A stretch of DNA of 64,000 bases from Citrobacter europaeus (GCA_020099315.1 CP083650.1:2294001-2358000), one strand, 5' to 3'. Counted from the first letter of the stretch, positions 50,964 to 59,990 are shown. Translations and numbers: made by a program. The notes: generated from the sequence alone by a model not told the origin.

Positions 50964-52084
50964 TGACCCTCGGCTCAACGCTTATCGACTGGCGTCGTGA
51001 ATTACATCAGCATCCGGAGCTTTCCCTGCAGGAGGAAGCAACCACGGCGCGCATTCACGCCTGGTTGCGCGCAGCGGACGTCGACATTTTGCCGTTTGAG
51101 TTGAAAACCGGTCTGGTCGCGGAAATCGGCCAGGGAGAAGATATCATCGCGCTGCGCGCGGATATCGATGCGCTACCAATTGAAGAAAGTGCCGATGTTC
51201 CGTTTCGCTCCCTCACGCCGGGTGTGATGCATGCCTGCGGGCACGATGTTCACAGCAGCGTCATGCTTGGCGCTGCGCTGCTGCTTAAACAGCAGGAAAC
51301 ATACCTACCGGGGCGAGTACGTATTTTATTTCAGCCAGCTGAAGAGAGTTTCGGTGGCGCAAAAACGCTGATCCGCGCTGGTGCGCTACAAAACGTAGCG
51401 GCTATTTTTGGTATGCACAATGAGCCGGGTTTACCGGTGGGCGAATTTGCCACACGCGGCGGCGCATTTTATGCCAATGTCGACCGCTTCGTACTGCGCA
51501 TTAATGGCAAAGGTGCACATGCGGCGCGTCCGCATGAAGGCAAAGATGCCATCCTGCTCGCCAGCCAACTGGTAACGGTGTTGCAAAGCGTTGCCAGTCG
51601 CGACGTTAACACGCTGGATTCAGTCGTGCTAAGCGTAACCCGTATTCAGGGAGGAAATACATGGAACGTATTACCAGAGTCCGTTGAGCTGGAAGGGACG
51701 CTCAGAACGCACAGAACCCAGGTACAGCAGCAGGTTAAGGCCCGAGTTAATGACATCGCTGCCGGATTTGCTCACGCCTTTGGCGCACAAATCGACGTAA
51801 TCTGGCATGCGGGACCGACCGCGTTGGTAAATGATGATCGTTGGGCCGGTATTGCCACCGCGGTGGCGAAACAGTCAGGTTATACCACCCACCATGCCGA
51901 TCTGCATATGGGCGGGGAGGATTTTGCCGTCTACCTGCAAAATACGCCAGGCGCATTCGTCAGTATTGGCAGCGCCAGTGAATACGGATTACATCACCCG
52001 GGATTCAAACCGGACGAGCGTTTAATTGAACCTGCCGCGCATTATTTTGCGCAGTTAGCAAAAACGGCATTCGCACATCTTTAA
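50963..52084 (+). CDS. M20-family amidohydrolase, probable N-acetyl-S-substituted-cysteine deacetylase
   Basis: This 373-residue metallo-amidohydrolase has all M20D motifs: MHACGHDVHSS (metal ligands, about residue 90), FQPAEESFGGA (about 127), GKGAHAARPHEGKDA (about 178), and the late histidine region HHADLHMGGEDFAVY. Relatives remove N-acyl groups from amino acids; Bacillus YtnL, YxeP and SndA act on N-acetylated cysteine derivatives. In this operon it would release the free amino acid after C-S cleavage. It overlaps the upstream gene by one base. Confidence 0.88.
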   Translation: MTLGSTLIDWRRELHQHPELSLQEEATTARIHAWLRAADVDILPFELKTGLVAEIGQGEDIIALRADIDALPIEESADVPFRSLTPGVMHACGHDVHSSVMLGAALLLKQQETYLPGRVRILFQPAEESFGGAKTLIRAGALQNVAAIFGMHNEPGLPVGEFATRGGAFYANVDRFVLRINGKGAHAARPHEGKDAILLASQLVTVLQSVASRDVNTLDSVVLSVTRIQGGNTWNVLPESVELEGTLRTHRTQVQQQVKARVNDIAAGFAHAFGAQIDVIWHAGPTALVNDDRWAGIATAVAKQSGYTTHHADLHMGGEDFAVYLQNTPGAFVSIGSASEYGLHHPGFKPDERLIEPAAHYFAQLAKTAFAHL

Positions 52085-52109
52085 GTTTACCTGTTGGGTA
52101 GGGGGTATT

Positions 52110-53423
52110 ATGGCTGAAAATCGGCAACTACGGCTCGGCACTATTCTGCATGGCGCATCGGGAAATATGTCCGCATGGCGTCATCCAGCGGCTCAGGCCG
52201 ATGCCAGTATTAATTTTGATTTTGTCAAAGAGACAGCGCTTATTGCGGAAAAAGGGAAGCTGGATTTTATTTTTGTCGCCGATGGTCTGTATATTAATGA
52301 AAAATCAATCCCGCACTTTTTAAATCGTTTTGAGCCGTTAACGGTATTATCCGCTTTGGCCAGCATCACCCAGAATCTGGGGCTGGTTGGCACGGTGTCC
52401 ACCTCATACAGCGAGCCGTTTACGACCGCACGGCAGTTCGCCAGTCTGGACCACCTCAGTCAGGGGCGCGCAGGATGGAACGTGGTTACGTCGCCTCTGG
52501 AAGGATCGGCAAAAAACTATTCCCGTGCTCAGCATCCAGAGCATGCTCAGCGTTATCGTATTGCCGATGAATATTTAAAGGTAGTGAAAGGATTGTGGGA
52601 TTCCTGGGAAGACGATGCTTTTACCCGTAATAAAACAAGCGGGGAATTTTTTAATCCGCAAAAACTGCACACGCTTAACCATCATGGAGATTATTTCCAG
52701 GTCGCTGGGCCATTAAATATTGGGCGTACGCCACAAGGCCGTCCGATTATATTTCAGGCGGGCGCTTCAGCAGATGGCAAGAAATTAGCGGCGGAGCATG
52801 CTGATGCCATTTTTACCCATCAGGAGTCGCTGGCAGAGGCGAAAGCGTTCTATCAGGATGTAAAAAGCCAGCTGGAAAACGCCGGACGACATCCCGATCA
52901 ACTGCATATATTCCAGGGCGTTAGCGTTATTGTTGGCGACAGCGCGGAAGACGTTGAGCAGCAGTATCAGACTACCGCTGCGCTGGTCTCTATTACCGAC
53001 GCACTGAACTACCTTGGTCGCTACTTTGAACATCATGATTTTACCCAATATCCGCTGGATGCACCGTTCCCGGATCTGGGCTCTCTCGGGCAAAACAGCT
53101 TTCGCAGTACGACTGATGAGATCAAACGCACTGCGCGTGAGCGTGGCTTAACTCTCCGCCAGGTTGCACTGGAGGCGGCCAGCCCACGTCCGCGCTTCAG
53201 CGGCACGCCGCAACAGGTTGCCGACGGTCTGCAGCAGTGGTTCGACGAAAAAGCCGCTGACGGTTTTATCATCCAGGGCGGAACGCCGGATACCTTCCCG
53301 CGGTTTGTCGAACAGGTTGTCCCCGAGCTTCAGGCGCGCGGCCTGTTCCGCCATGAATATCCCGGTACGACCCTGCGCGCAAGTCTGGGATTAGCGACAC
53401 CTGCAAATCAATTCACACAATAA
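52110..53423 (+). CDS. NtaA/SnaA/DmoA-family FMN-dependent monooxygenase
   Basis: This 437-residue flavin monooxygenase belongs to the group of nitrilotriacetate, dimethylsulfide and dibenzothiophene-sulfone monooxygenases and of Bacillus YxeK/YtnJ. The recognisable core includes DFIFVADGLYINEK, a NLGLVGTVSTSYSEPF strand and GRAGWNVVTSP. YxeK cleaves the C-S bond of N-acetyl-S-(2-succino)cysteine, and a similar oxidative dealkylation is proposed here. Such enzymes need reduced FMN from a separate reductase, which is not in this operon. AGGGGG precedes the ATG. Confidence 0.88.
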   Translation: MAENRQLRLGTILHGASGNMSAWRHPAAQADASINFDFVKETALIAEKGKLDFIFVADGLYINEKSIPHFLNRFEPLTVLSALASITQNLGLVGTVSTSYSEPFTTARQFASLDHLSQGRAGWNVVTSPLEGSAKNYSRAQHPEHAQRYRIADEYLKVVKGLWDSWEDDAFTRNKTSGEFFNPQKLHTLNHHGDYFQVAGPLNIGRTPQGRPIIFQAGASADGKKLAAEHADAIFTHQESLAEAKAFYQDVKSQLENAGRHPDQLHIFQGVSVIVGDSAEDVEQQYQTTAALVSITDALNYLGRYFEHHDFTQYPLDAPFPDLGSLGQNSFRSTTDEIKRTARERGLTLRQVALEAASPRPRFSGTPQQVADGLQQWFDEKAADGFIIQGGTPDTFPRFVEQVVPELQARGLFRHEYPGTTLRASLGLATPANQFTQ

Positions 53424-53434
53424 GAGAAAACGCT

Positions 53435-54367
53435 ATGCAGAAAAAATCAGTATTCCTCGCGCTGTCACTGGCTTTCAGCGCTACCGTCTGGGCAAATGAG
53501 GTAACGATCAACGGCACGGGCGTAAGCCTGGAAGCGAATAAAGCGCCGATTAATACGGTAAAAAATCCGCAGGCGATTGCACAGTTGCCAGCAAACCTGC
53601 ACCTGGCCGTACCGGGCAAATTCACCGTGGCGATTGCCGGGCTCAGCCAGCCGCCGCTGACCGTCTTTGCCGATGACAATAAAACACTGATCGGCAGCGA
53701 GGCGGACATCGCGCGTCTGGTGGCAGACAGTCTGGGGCTGGAGCTCAACGTTGTACCCACGTCATGGGAAGACTGGCCGCTGGGCGTCACTTCCGGCAAA
53801 TACGATGCCGCGATCAGCAATATTACCGTCACCAAAGCGCGCAAAGAGAAATTCGATTTCGCGACGTACCGGAAAGACTCTCTTGGCTTTTATGTCAAAA
53901 CCGGCAGCAAGCTGAAGAAAATCGATCAGGCGGAAGATATCGCCGGTCTGCGCATCATCGTCGGTTCGGGGACGAACCAGGAAGCCATCCTGCTCGCCTG
54001 GAACGATGAGAACGTGAAGAAAGGGTTGCAGCCGTTTACGCCGGTGTATACCAAAGACGATGCCGCGCAAACCCTGGCACTGCAGTCGGGCCGTGCCGAT
54101 GCCTACTTCGGGCCCAACGTTATTGGCGCGTGGAAAGCCGCGCTCAACGGTAAAACACAATTAGTGGGTAGCGTTGATGGCGGTTGGCCAAAAGCGGCGC
54201 ATATTGCCGTGACGCTGAAAAAGGACAGCGGTCTGGTTTTGCCAGTACAAACTGCCCTCAACGGGGTCATTGGCAACGGCGACTATGACAAGGTGCTGAA
54301 TCGCTGGGGTGAAGGGGTGGAACGTATTCCGCAATCTGAAATAAACCCGGCCGGTTTAGGCGACTAA
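53435..54367 (+). CDS. Amino-acid-type ABC transporter periplasmic binding protein
   Basis: This 310-residue protein of solute-binding family 3 has a Sec signal peptide (cleavage near VWA, residue 20) and the two-lobed amino-acid-binding fold (KTLIGSEADIARLVADSLG, then YDAAISNITVTKARKEKFDF). The N-terminal extension of about 40 residues before the first lobe is longer than in HisJ-type proteins. It lies 11 bp after the monooxygenase gene. The ligand is probably an S-substituted cysteine or related sulfur amino acid, inferred from context. Confidence 0.87.
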   Translation: MQKKSVFLALSLAFSATVWANEVTINGTGVSLEANKAPINTVKNPQAIAQLPANLHLAVPGKFTVAIAGLSQPPLTVFADDNKTLIGSEADIARLVADSLGLELNVVPTSWEDWPLGVTSGKYDAAISNITVTKARKEKFDFATYRKDSLGFYVKTGSKLKKIDQAEDIAGLRIIVGSGTNQEAILLAWNDENVKKGLQPFTPVYTKDDAAQTLALQSGRADAYFGPNVIGAWKAALNGKTQLVGSVDGGWPKAAHIAVTLKKDSGLVLPVQTALNGVIGNGDYDKVLNRWGEGVERIPQSEINPAGLGD

Positions 54368-54377
54368 GGAGGTCATC

Positions 54378-54887
54378 GTGAGCGATAAATTTCGCGTGGT
54401 CTCACCTGAAGCCAGCGAACTGCAGCCCATTTTGAACGGTCTGTTCGGTGAATATGCCGCCCGCTATGGCGATTATTTTTCTCGCGACGCTGAAGTAGAA
54501 CTGACGGAATGGTATCTGGCGCCTCAGGGACTTTTCGTGGTACTGGAGCGCCGCGGTGAGATTATCGCCACCGGAGCTTACAAACCTTACGACAAGGACA
54601 CCGCTGAGATTAAGCGGATCTGGACGAAAAGCAGCCTGCGTCAGCAGGGGTTGGCGGCGCGTGTGGTGCAGGAGCTGGAACGCCGGGCGCTGCTCGCGGG
54701 CTACAGCCGGATTTATCTGACCACGGGATTTCGCCAGCCGGAAGCCGTCCGGCTTTACTTAAGTCAGGGCTACGATCCGCAATTTGATACGACGCGCGAT
54801 CCCGAAGAGTACAGCCTGCCGCCGTTTGATGGCCGGCTGCGCTTTACCAAACTGTTAACTATCGCCGGTCAGGCCAGAATCGCCTGA
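54378..54887 (+). CDS. GNAT-family N-acetyltransferase, probable S-substituted-cysteine N-acetylase
   Basis: This 169-residue protein has the GNAT acetyl-CoA loop LRQQGLAARVVQELE (about residues 82-96) and a YLSQGY motif near the C-terminus. The start is GTG at 54378 with a perfect AAGGAGG seven bases upstream. In the Bacillus counterparts (SnaA/YtmI, YxeL) the acetyltransferase N-acetylates the imported S-alkyl cysteine before oxidation, and the same role is likely here. Confidence 0.85.
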   Translation: MSDKFRVVSPEASELQPILNGLFGEYAARYGDYFSRDAEVELTEWYLAPQGLFVVLERRGEIIATGAYKPYDKDTAEIKRIWTKSSLRQQGLAARVVQELERRALLAGYSRIYLTTGFRQPEAVRLYLSQGYDPQFDTTRDPEEYSLPPFDGRLRFTKLLTIAGQARIA

Positions 54888-54896
54888 GGAGAGAAG

Positions 54897-55823
54897 ATGA
54901 AAACGACGGATAGCATTAAAGTCGTACCGGCGCGTTATCCCATGCGCACCGTTGGCGCGGTCATTGCTTTGTTTGTTCTGGCGGTGATTATCCAGTCTGT
55001 GGCGTTTAATCCGCGCTGGGAATGGGGCGTGTTTGCCCGCTGGTTCTTTGATCCGGTTATCTTGTCCGGCCTCGGGCAAACGCTGTTACTGACGCTTATC
55101 GGGACGCTGTTGAGTATTCTTATCGGCGGTCTGTTGGCGCTGGCACGGCTTTCATCTTCCTGGCTGTTGAACTTTCTGGCATGGGGATACATCTGGCTGT
55201 TTCGTTCGTTACCGCTGATTGTGGTGCTGATCGTTTTATACAACTTCTCCTATCTGTACGACACGCTGGCGATTGGTATTCCGTTTACGCCCATTCAGTG
55301 GGGAAGTTTTGAGACCATCAATGTGCTCGGCCAGTTTTCCACTGCGGTGATTGGCCTGACACTGGTGCAAAGCGCCTATACCGCTGAAATTATTCGGGGT
55401 GGATTTTTAGGGGTCGATCACGGTCAGTATGAGGCAGCGGCAGCGCTGGGTTTACCGGCATGGCGACGTACGCTGCGGATTATTCTGCCGCAGGCGCTGC
55501 GCACCATTTTGCCTGCTGGCTTCAATGAAATCATCAGTCTGGCGAAAGGGACAGCGATGGTATACGTGCTGGCAATGCCGGAGCTGTTCTATACCATCCA
55601 GATGATCTACAACCGCACGCAGGAAGTGATCCCGCTGCTGATGGTGGGCGCGGTATGGTATCTGGTGATCACCAGCGTTTTGTCGCTAATTCAGCACCTG
55701 GTCGAACGCGCGCTGGCGCGCAGCGAACGACGTTCAGCCATCAATACTGCCCGAGTGAGTCGTGCAGAAAAACGCAGTCGTCAACATCCACAGCAGGAGA
55801 CCGTCCATGTCCCACTCGCCTGA
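54897..55823 (+). CDS. Amino-acid-type ABC transporter permease
   Basis: This 308-residue protein has about five or six helices and the HisM/GlnP-type signature (QSAYTAEIIRGGFLGVDHGQ, then QYEAAAALGLPAWRRTLRIIL). It is probably a homodimer, since only one permease gene is present. The C-terminal tail of about 35 residues is polar and basic. Its 3' end overlaps the ATPase gene by 17 bp. Confidence 0.88.
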   Translation: MKTTDSIKVVPARYPMRTVGAVIALFVLAVIIQSVAFNPRWEWGVFARWFFDPVILSGLGQTLLLTLIGTLLSILIGGLLALARLSSSWLLNFLAWGYIWLFRSLPLIVVLIVLYNFSYLYDTLAIGIPFTPIQWGSFETINVLGQFSTAVIGLTLVQSAYTAEIIRGGFLGVDHGQYEAAAALGLPAWRRTLRIILPQALRTILPAGFNEIISLAKGTAMVYVLAMPELFYTIQMIYNRTQEVIPLLMVGAVWYLVITSVLSLIQHLVERALARSERRSAINTARVSRAEKRSRQHPQQETVHVPLA

Positions 55824-56580
55824 AGGCCATATTTCCATTACCGGCGTCAGCAAATACTTTGGCCGCCACAAAGCATTGGATAATGTGTCGCTGGAGATCC
55901 CTCCTGGTACGGTAACGGTCATTCTCGGGCCGTCCGGTTCAGGGAAATCCACACTCCTGCGGACCATCAACCATCTGGAACGCGTCGATGAGGGATTTAT
56001 TCAAATCGATGGTGATTACATTGGCTATCGTCGGCAGGGAGACACGCTGTATGAGCTGAAAGAGGCGGAAATTTTGCGCCAGCGCGTTAACGTCGGCTAT
56101 GTGTTCCAGAATTTTAATCTGTTCCCGCACTTAACCGTGCTGGAGAATTTGATTGAAGCGCCCATTGCGCACGGTCTGGCATCGCGAAAAGCCGCCACCG
56201 AGCGAGCATTAACTCTGCTTGATGCGGTAGGACTGCGGAATAAAGCCGATGCCTGGTCGCGACATCTGTCCGGCGGTCAGCAGCAGCGGATCGCTATTGC
56301 CCGTGCGCTGGCGCTAAATCCGCGCGTTATGCTGTTTGATGAACCGACATCTGCGCTGGATCCTGAACTGGTCGGTGAAGTGCTGGATGTCATTAAAGCA
56401 CTGGCACAGTCGGGAACCACGTTGGTTGTGGTGACGCACGAGATTGGCTTCGCCCGGGAAGTCGCGGATCAGGTGGTGTTTATGGTCGATGGCAAAATCG
56501 TCGAGCAGGGCAGCAGCGAGCAGGTGTTGAATCATCCACGCCACACACGTACCCAGCAGTTCTTGTCGAAAGTGCTGTGA
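55807..56580 (+). CDS. Amino-acid-type ABC transporter ATP-binding protein
   Basis: This 257-residue ATPase has Walker A GPSGSGKST (about 41-49), Q-loop FQNFNLFPHLTV, signature LSGGQQQR and Walker B VMLFDEPTSALD, typical of the GlnQ/HisP group. The ATG at 55807 has CAGGAGA eight bases upstream and lies inside the end of the permease gene; the frame extends further upstream without a better start. It closes the seven-gene operon. Confidence 0.9.
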   Translation: MSHSPEGHISITGVSKYFGRHKALDNVSLEIPPGTVTVILGPSGSGKSTLLRTINHLERVDEGFIQIDGDYIGYRRQGDTLYELKEAEILRQRVNVGYVFQNFNLFPHLTVLENLIEAPIAHGLASRKAATERALTLLDAVGLRNKADAWSRHLSGGQQQRIAIARALALNPRVMLFDEPTSALDPELVGEVLDVIKALAQSGTTLVVVTHEIGFAREVADQVVFMVDGKIVEQGSSEQVLNHPRHTRTQQFLSKVL

Positions 56581-56661
56581 GTTTCAGGGAAAGATGGGCA
56601 TGTCTGCATAGGATGTCGAATGCTGCTCTACACTTAGGGTTTTAACTTTGTGGGGTGCAGC

Positions 56662-57279
56662 ATGATTAAGGTCTATGGGGTACCGGGCTGGGGATCGGCC
56701 ATCAGTGAAGTGATGCTCACACTGGCGGATATCCCTTACCGCTTTATTGATGTGGACGGTTTTGACAGCGATGGTCCTTCGCGGGAGTTGCTTAAAACAA
56801 TGAATCCGCTATGCCAGGTGCCCACACTGATACTGGAAAATGGCAGCGTGATGACGGAAACGGCGGCGATCGCGCTGATGATCCTCGATCGTTGTCCAGC
56901 ACTTTCACCACCCGTTGGGCACGCCGAACGCCAGCAGTTTCAGCGTCTGTTGATATGGCTGGTGGCAAATGTCTATCCCACGTTTACCTATGCCGATTAC
57001 CCACAACGCTGGGCACCGGACGCCCCGGCGCAGTTGAAAAAGAACGGTATTGAGTACCGTAAATCGCTTTATATATGGCTGAACGACCAGCTAAGCGCCG
57101 AGCCGTACGCGTTCGGGGAGCAGTTAACGCTGCTGGACGTTTATATTGCCGTTATGCGCACCTGGGGACCGGGTCATGACTGGTTTCAGGACAACACGCC
57201 GAATATTAGCGCTATCGCCGATGCGGTTTGTCAGCACCCACGGCTGCGTACTGTACTGAAAAACAATAAGATTATTTAA
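56662..57279 (+). CDS. Glutathione S-transferase-like protein
   Basis: This 205-residue protein has a thioredoxin-like N-terminal domain (MIKVYGVPGWGSAISEVMLTL, with CQVPTLILENGSVMTETAAI carrying the cis-Pro and glutathione-gamma-glutamyl contacts) and an all-helical C-terminal domain. The usual catalytic Tyr/Ser/Cys is unclear; the first loop reads VPGWGSAISE. It lies 81 bp after the ABC ATPase in the same direction, so it may be read with the operon or from its own promoter. A role in handling glutathione S-conjugates would fit the operon, but this is only suggested by position. Confidence 0.8.
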   Translation: MIKVYGVPGWGSAISEVMLTLADIPYRFIDVDGFDSDGPSRELLKTMNPLCQVPTLILENGSVMTETAAIALMILDRCPALSPPVGHAERQQFQRLLIWLVANVYPTFTYADYPQRWAPDAPAQLKKNGIEYRKSLYIWLNDQLSAEPYAFGEQLTLLDVYIAVMRTWGPGHDWFQDNTPNISAIADAVCQHPRLRTVLKNNKII

Positions 57280-57289
57280 ATAAAAAAAA

Positions 57290-57324
57290 CGCTGTTCCGC
57301 AGGAGTGCAATTCCCGGAACAGCG
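57290..57324. terminator. Terminator between the GST-like gene and the MFS symporter gene
   Basis: Perfect 10-bp arms CGCTGTTCCG and CGGAACAGCG are preceded by eight A residues, which gives a U-run for the minus-strand MFS transcript. The flanking genes converge here, so it may serve both. Confidence 0.85.
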
Positions 57325-57349
57325 GGCGGACTATCGCCATAAGTTTAAA

Positions 57350-58660
57350 TTACGCAACAGAAGGGGTGAGCGTAATACGATCCAACGGACCCACGATAAA
57401 CAGATAGGAAACCAGGCCGATCAGCCCCATCGAGCCGACATACAGGATGGCGTAATCAAAGGACTGGGTATTCGCCAGAATGACGCCGATCACCAGTGGT
57501 GTGATGATACTGGCCATATTGCCGCACATATTGAATACGCCTCCTGCAATGCCAAGCACTTCTTTTGGTGAGGTATCGCTGAGAACGCACCATCCCAGAT
57601 TGCCAAAGCCTTTGGCGAAGAACGCCAGACTCATCGCGGCGATAACCACAAATTCTGACGATGTGTAATTCGCGATAACGATGACGCAGGAAAGCAACAT
57701 CCCACAGATAACCGGCAGCTTACGGGCAATTGTCAGGCTGTAGCCGCGTTTTAAAAGCCAGTCGGAGAAAACGCCGCCCAACAATCCACCGATAAAACCG
57801 GCAATGGCAGGGATACTGGCGACAAATCCCACTTTAAGGATCGACATGCCTTTAGCCTGATACAGATAGGTAGGAAACCAGGTCAGGAAAAACCAGGTGA
57901 TTGACGTCACGCAGAACTGTCCAATATAAACGCCAATCATCATGCGGTTGACGCAGACGCTTTTGATTTGCGCAAAGGTAATTTTCTGTGGCTCTTTTTT
58001 ATTACCCAGCGACGGTTCGCCACCGCCTTCCCTGATATAGTCAATTTCCTGCTGGTTTACCTTCGGGTGATGCATAGGGTCTCTGACCTTCACCAGCCAG
58101 AAAATGCCAAGAATAACGCCAATCGCCCCAATGTAATAAAAAACAAAGTGCCAACTTAGATTATGCAAAATAATCGTCATTAACGGCGTAATAATCCCTA
58201 ACGAGATATATTGTGCGGCCTGATAGACAGAGGTAACAAAGCCCCGTTCGTTATTAGGAAACCACTGCACGCTTAATCGGCTGTTGGCCGGAAAGGCTGG
58301 AGCTTCAATCGCCCCCATCAGTAGTCGTAAGATAATCAATACGACAAGTGGGCTGGCGTACAGATAAATGGTGCCCTGAAACATCGTTACCAGCGACCAG
58401 CCAATCAATGCGCAGCCGTATACCAGACGAGAACCATAGCGATCCAGGAGCCAGCCGCCGGGCAGTTGCATAATGACATAAGAAATACCGAAGGCAGAAA
58501 AGGCCAGCCCCATGGCTTCAGGATCAAAACCTAATTCTTTGCTCATAATCGGAGCCACGACGGATAATGTCGCGCGATCGGCGTAATTAAATACGGTAGC
58601 AAGAAACAGAAATATCAGAATGCCGTAACGCACTTTTGTACGCTTTATTATTGTGTTCAT
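57350..58660 (-). CDS. MFS acid-sugar:H+ symporter (anion:cation symporter family)
   Basis: This 436-residue, 12-helix protein is of the GudP/GarP/DgoT type: FNYADRATLSVVAP in helix 1, GGWLLDRYGSRLVYG as motif A, and RLLMGAIEAPAFPANSRL. This family imports hexuronates, glucarate, galactarate and galactonate. It is downstream of, and 73 bp from, the talarate dehydratase gene in the same direction, so L-talarate or galactarate is the likely substrate. The ATG at 58660 has AAAGGAG seven bases upstream. Confidence 0.9.
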   Translation of the reverse strand: MNTIIKRTKVRYGILIFLFLATVFNYADRATLSVVAPIMSKELGFDPEAMGLAFSAFGISYVIMQLPGGWLLDRYGSRLVYGCALIGWSLVTMFQGTIYLYASPLVVLIILRLLMGAIEAPAFPANSRLSVQWFPNNERGFVTSVYQAAQYISLGIITPLMTIILHNLSWHFVFYYIGAIGVILGIFWLVKVRDPMHHPKVNQQEIDYIREGGGEPSLGNKKEPQKITFAQIKSVCVNRMMIGVYIGQFCVTSITWFFLTWFPTYLYQAKGMSILKVGFVASIPAIAGFIGGLLGGVFSDWLLKRGYSLTIARKLPVICGMLLSCVIVIANYTSSEFVVIAAMSLAFFAKGFGNLGWCVLSDTSPKEVLGIAGGVFNMCGNMASIITPLVIGVILANTQSFDYAILYVGSMGLIGLVSYLFIVGPLDRITLTPSVA

Positions 58661-58733
58661 CACCCACTCCTTTCATAAGGTTGAGAGCGTTTCCGTAGGG
58701 AAGAGGGCGGGTATTACTTACCCGCCAAATAAA

Positions 58734-59930
58734 TTAAGGACGTTTACCAAACTCGCAGGTCAATTGTGTCCAGCGGCGCGTCTGCTCGCTGATGCTAAAC
58801 CCCAGGCCATGACGGTCGGAAACCCACATCCGGCCATCACGCAACTCAAGCTGTTCATTAAATAACGGGTTCAGCCATTCAAAATGTTCCAGCCATGGCT
58901 CAAGGGGATACGCTGCGGACAGATGCAGGTGAACTTCCATGGCGAAGTGCGGAGCCAGTTTGCGTCCGTGTTTCGCCGCCAGGTCCATAATTTTCAGGAA
59001 CGGTGAAATTCCCCCCACACGCGGAGCATCGGGCTGCACATAATCGCTGGCATTTCCGAGGATCAACTGTTCATGTTCGCGGAAGCTGGTCAACATTTCA
59101 CCGGTGGCAATCGGGGTGTCAAGCGCGGCGGCCAGTTGGGCGTGACCTTCAACGTCGTAGGCGTCCAGAGGCTCTTCAATCCAGATCAGATTGAACTGCT
59201 CCATTTTACGTCCCATACGGATGGCGGTTTCCCGGTCCCACTGCTGATTGGCATCGACCATCAGCGGGAAGTCATCACCCAGCGCTTCACGCACCGCGGT
59301 TAAGCGACGAATATCCTCAGCGCAGTTTGGTTGACCAACCTTGAGCTTGATACCGCCAATGCCGTTTTCACGGGAAATAACCACGTTTTTAAGCACCTGA
59401 TTCAGCGGGGTATGCAGGAATCCACCGGAGGTGTTGTAGCACTGCACGGAGTCCCGATGCGAACCCAGCAGTTTTGCCAGCGGCAACCCTGCACGCTTGG
59501 CCTTCATATCCCACAAGGCGATATCGATAGGGGAGATTGCCTGAACCGCCATGCCGCTACGTCCCACGGAGGCGCCAGCCCACAGCAGCTTGGTGTAGAT
59601 CTTGTCGATATCGTTTGGGTCTTCGCCTAACAGGTTATCGGCAATTTCTTTGGCATGCGCATAGATCCCCTGACCGCCAGCCCGCTTTGAGTAACTGAAT
59701 CCAACGCCTTCAAACCCGTCACGGCTGCGGATCTCGGCGATGATAATGGCGACTTCGGTTAGAGGTTTCTGACGACCGGTCAGCACTTTGGCATCGCTTA
59801 CTGGTGTTGCCAGGGGAAGGAAAGCGAGGGATAGCTTAACCCATTCGATCCGATCGCCGGTTTCTGCCGCGGTTTTTGCATTGGCCGATTTGGCATAGGT
59901 CACGGCATCAGAATTGGCACTTAAAGACAT
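58734..59930 (-). CDS. L-talarate/galactarate dehydratase, enolase superfamily
   Basis: This 398-residue protein equals the Salmonella L-talarate/galactarate dehydratase (STM3697) in length and is nearly identical as I recall it. The enolase-superfamily residues are visible: the KxK base motif in IKLKVG (about residue 197), metal ligands in LMVDANQQW, WIEEPLDA and ATGEML, and the partner histidine in KLAPHFAMEVH. It dehydrates L-talarate or galactarate to 5-keto-4-deoxyglucarate. The ATG at 59930 has AGGAGAG upstream; an open extension of eight residues is rejected. Two palindromic operators lie 26-60 bp upstream. Confidence 0.93.
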   Translation of the reverse strand: MSLSANSDAVTYAKSANAKTAAETGDRIEWVKLSLAFLPLATPVSDAKVLTGRQKPLTEVAIIIAEIRSRDGFEGVGFSYSKRAGGQGIYAHAKEIADNLLGEDPNDIDKIYTKLLWAGASVGRSGMAVQAISPIDIALWDMKAKRAGLPLAKLLGSHRDSVQCYNTSGGFLHTPLNQVLKNVVISRENGIGGIKLKVGQPNCAEDIRRLTAVREALGDDFPLMVDANQQWDRETAIRMGRKMEQFNLIWIEEPLDAYDVEGHAQLAAALDTPIATGEMLTSFREHEQLILGNASDYVQPDAPRVGGISPFLKIMDLAAKHGRKLAPHFAMEVHLHLSAAYPLEPWLEHFEWLNPLFNEQLELRDGRMWVSDRHGLGFSISEQTRRWTQLTCEFGKRP

Positions 59931-59955
59931 AATGTTCTCTCCTGGTGATAACAAA

Positions 59956-59969
59956 TGATTGCGCTATCA
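59956..59969. promoter_or_regulatory. LacI-type operator 1, TGATTGCGCTATCA
   Basis: This near-perfect palindrome (TGAT-N6-ATCA with central GCGC) has the form of a LacI-family operator. It lies 26 bp upstream of the dehydratase start codon. The same 14-mer, and the following TTTT, recurs at 60109. Confidence 0.7.
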
Positions 59970-59976
59970 TTTTTAA

Positions 59977-59990
59977 TGTTAGCGCAATCA
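59977..59990. promoter_or_regulatory. LacI-type operator 2, TGTTAGCGCAATCA
   Basis: This is the same palindrome in inverted orientation with one changed base. Its centre is 21 bp from operator 1, two helical turns, which suits cooperative binding on one face of the DNA. Confidence 0.6.
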
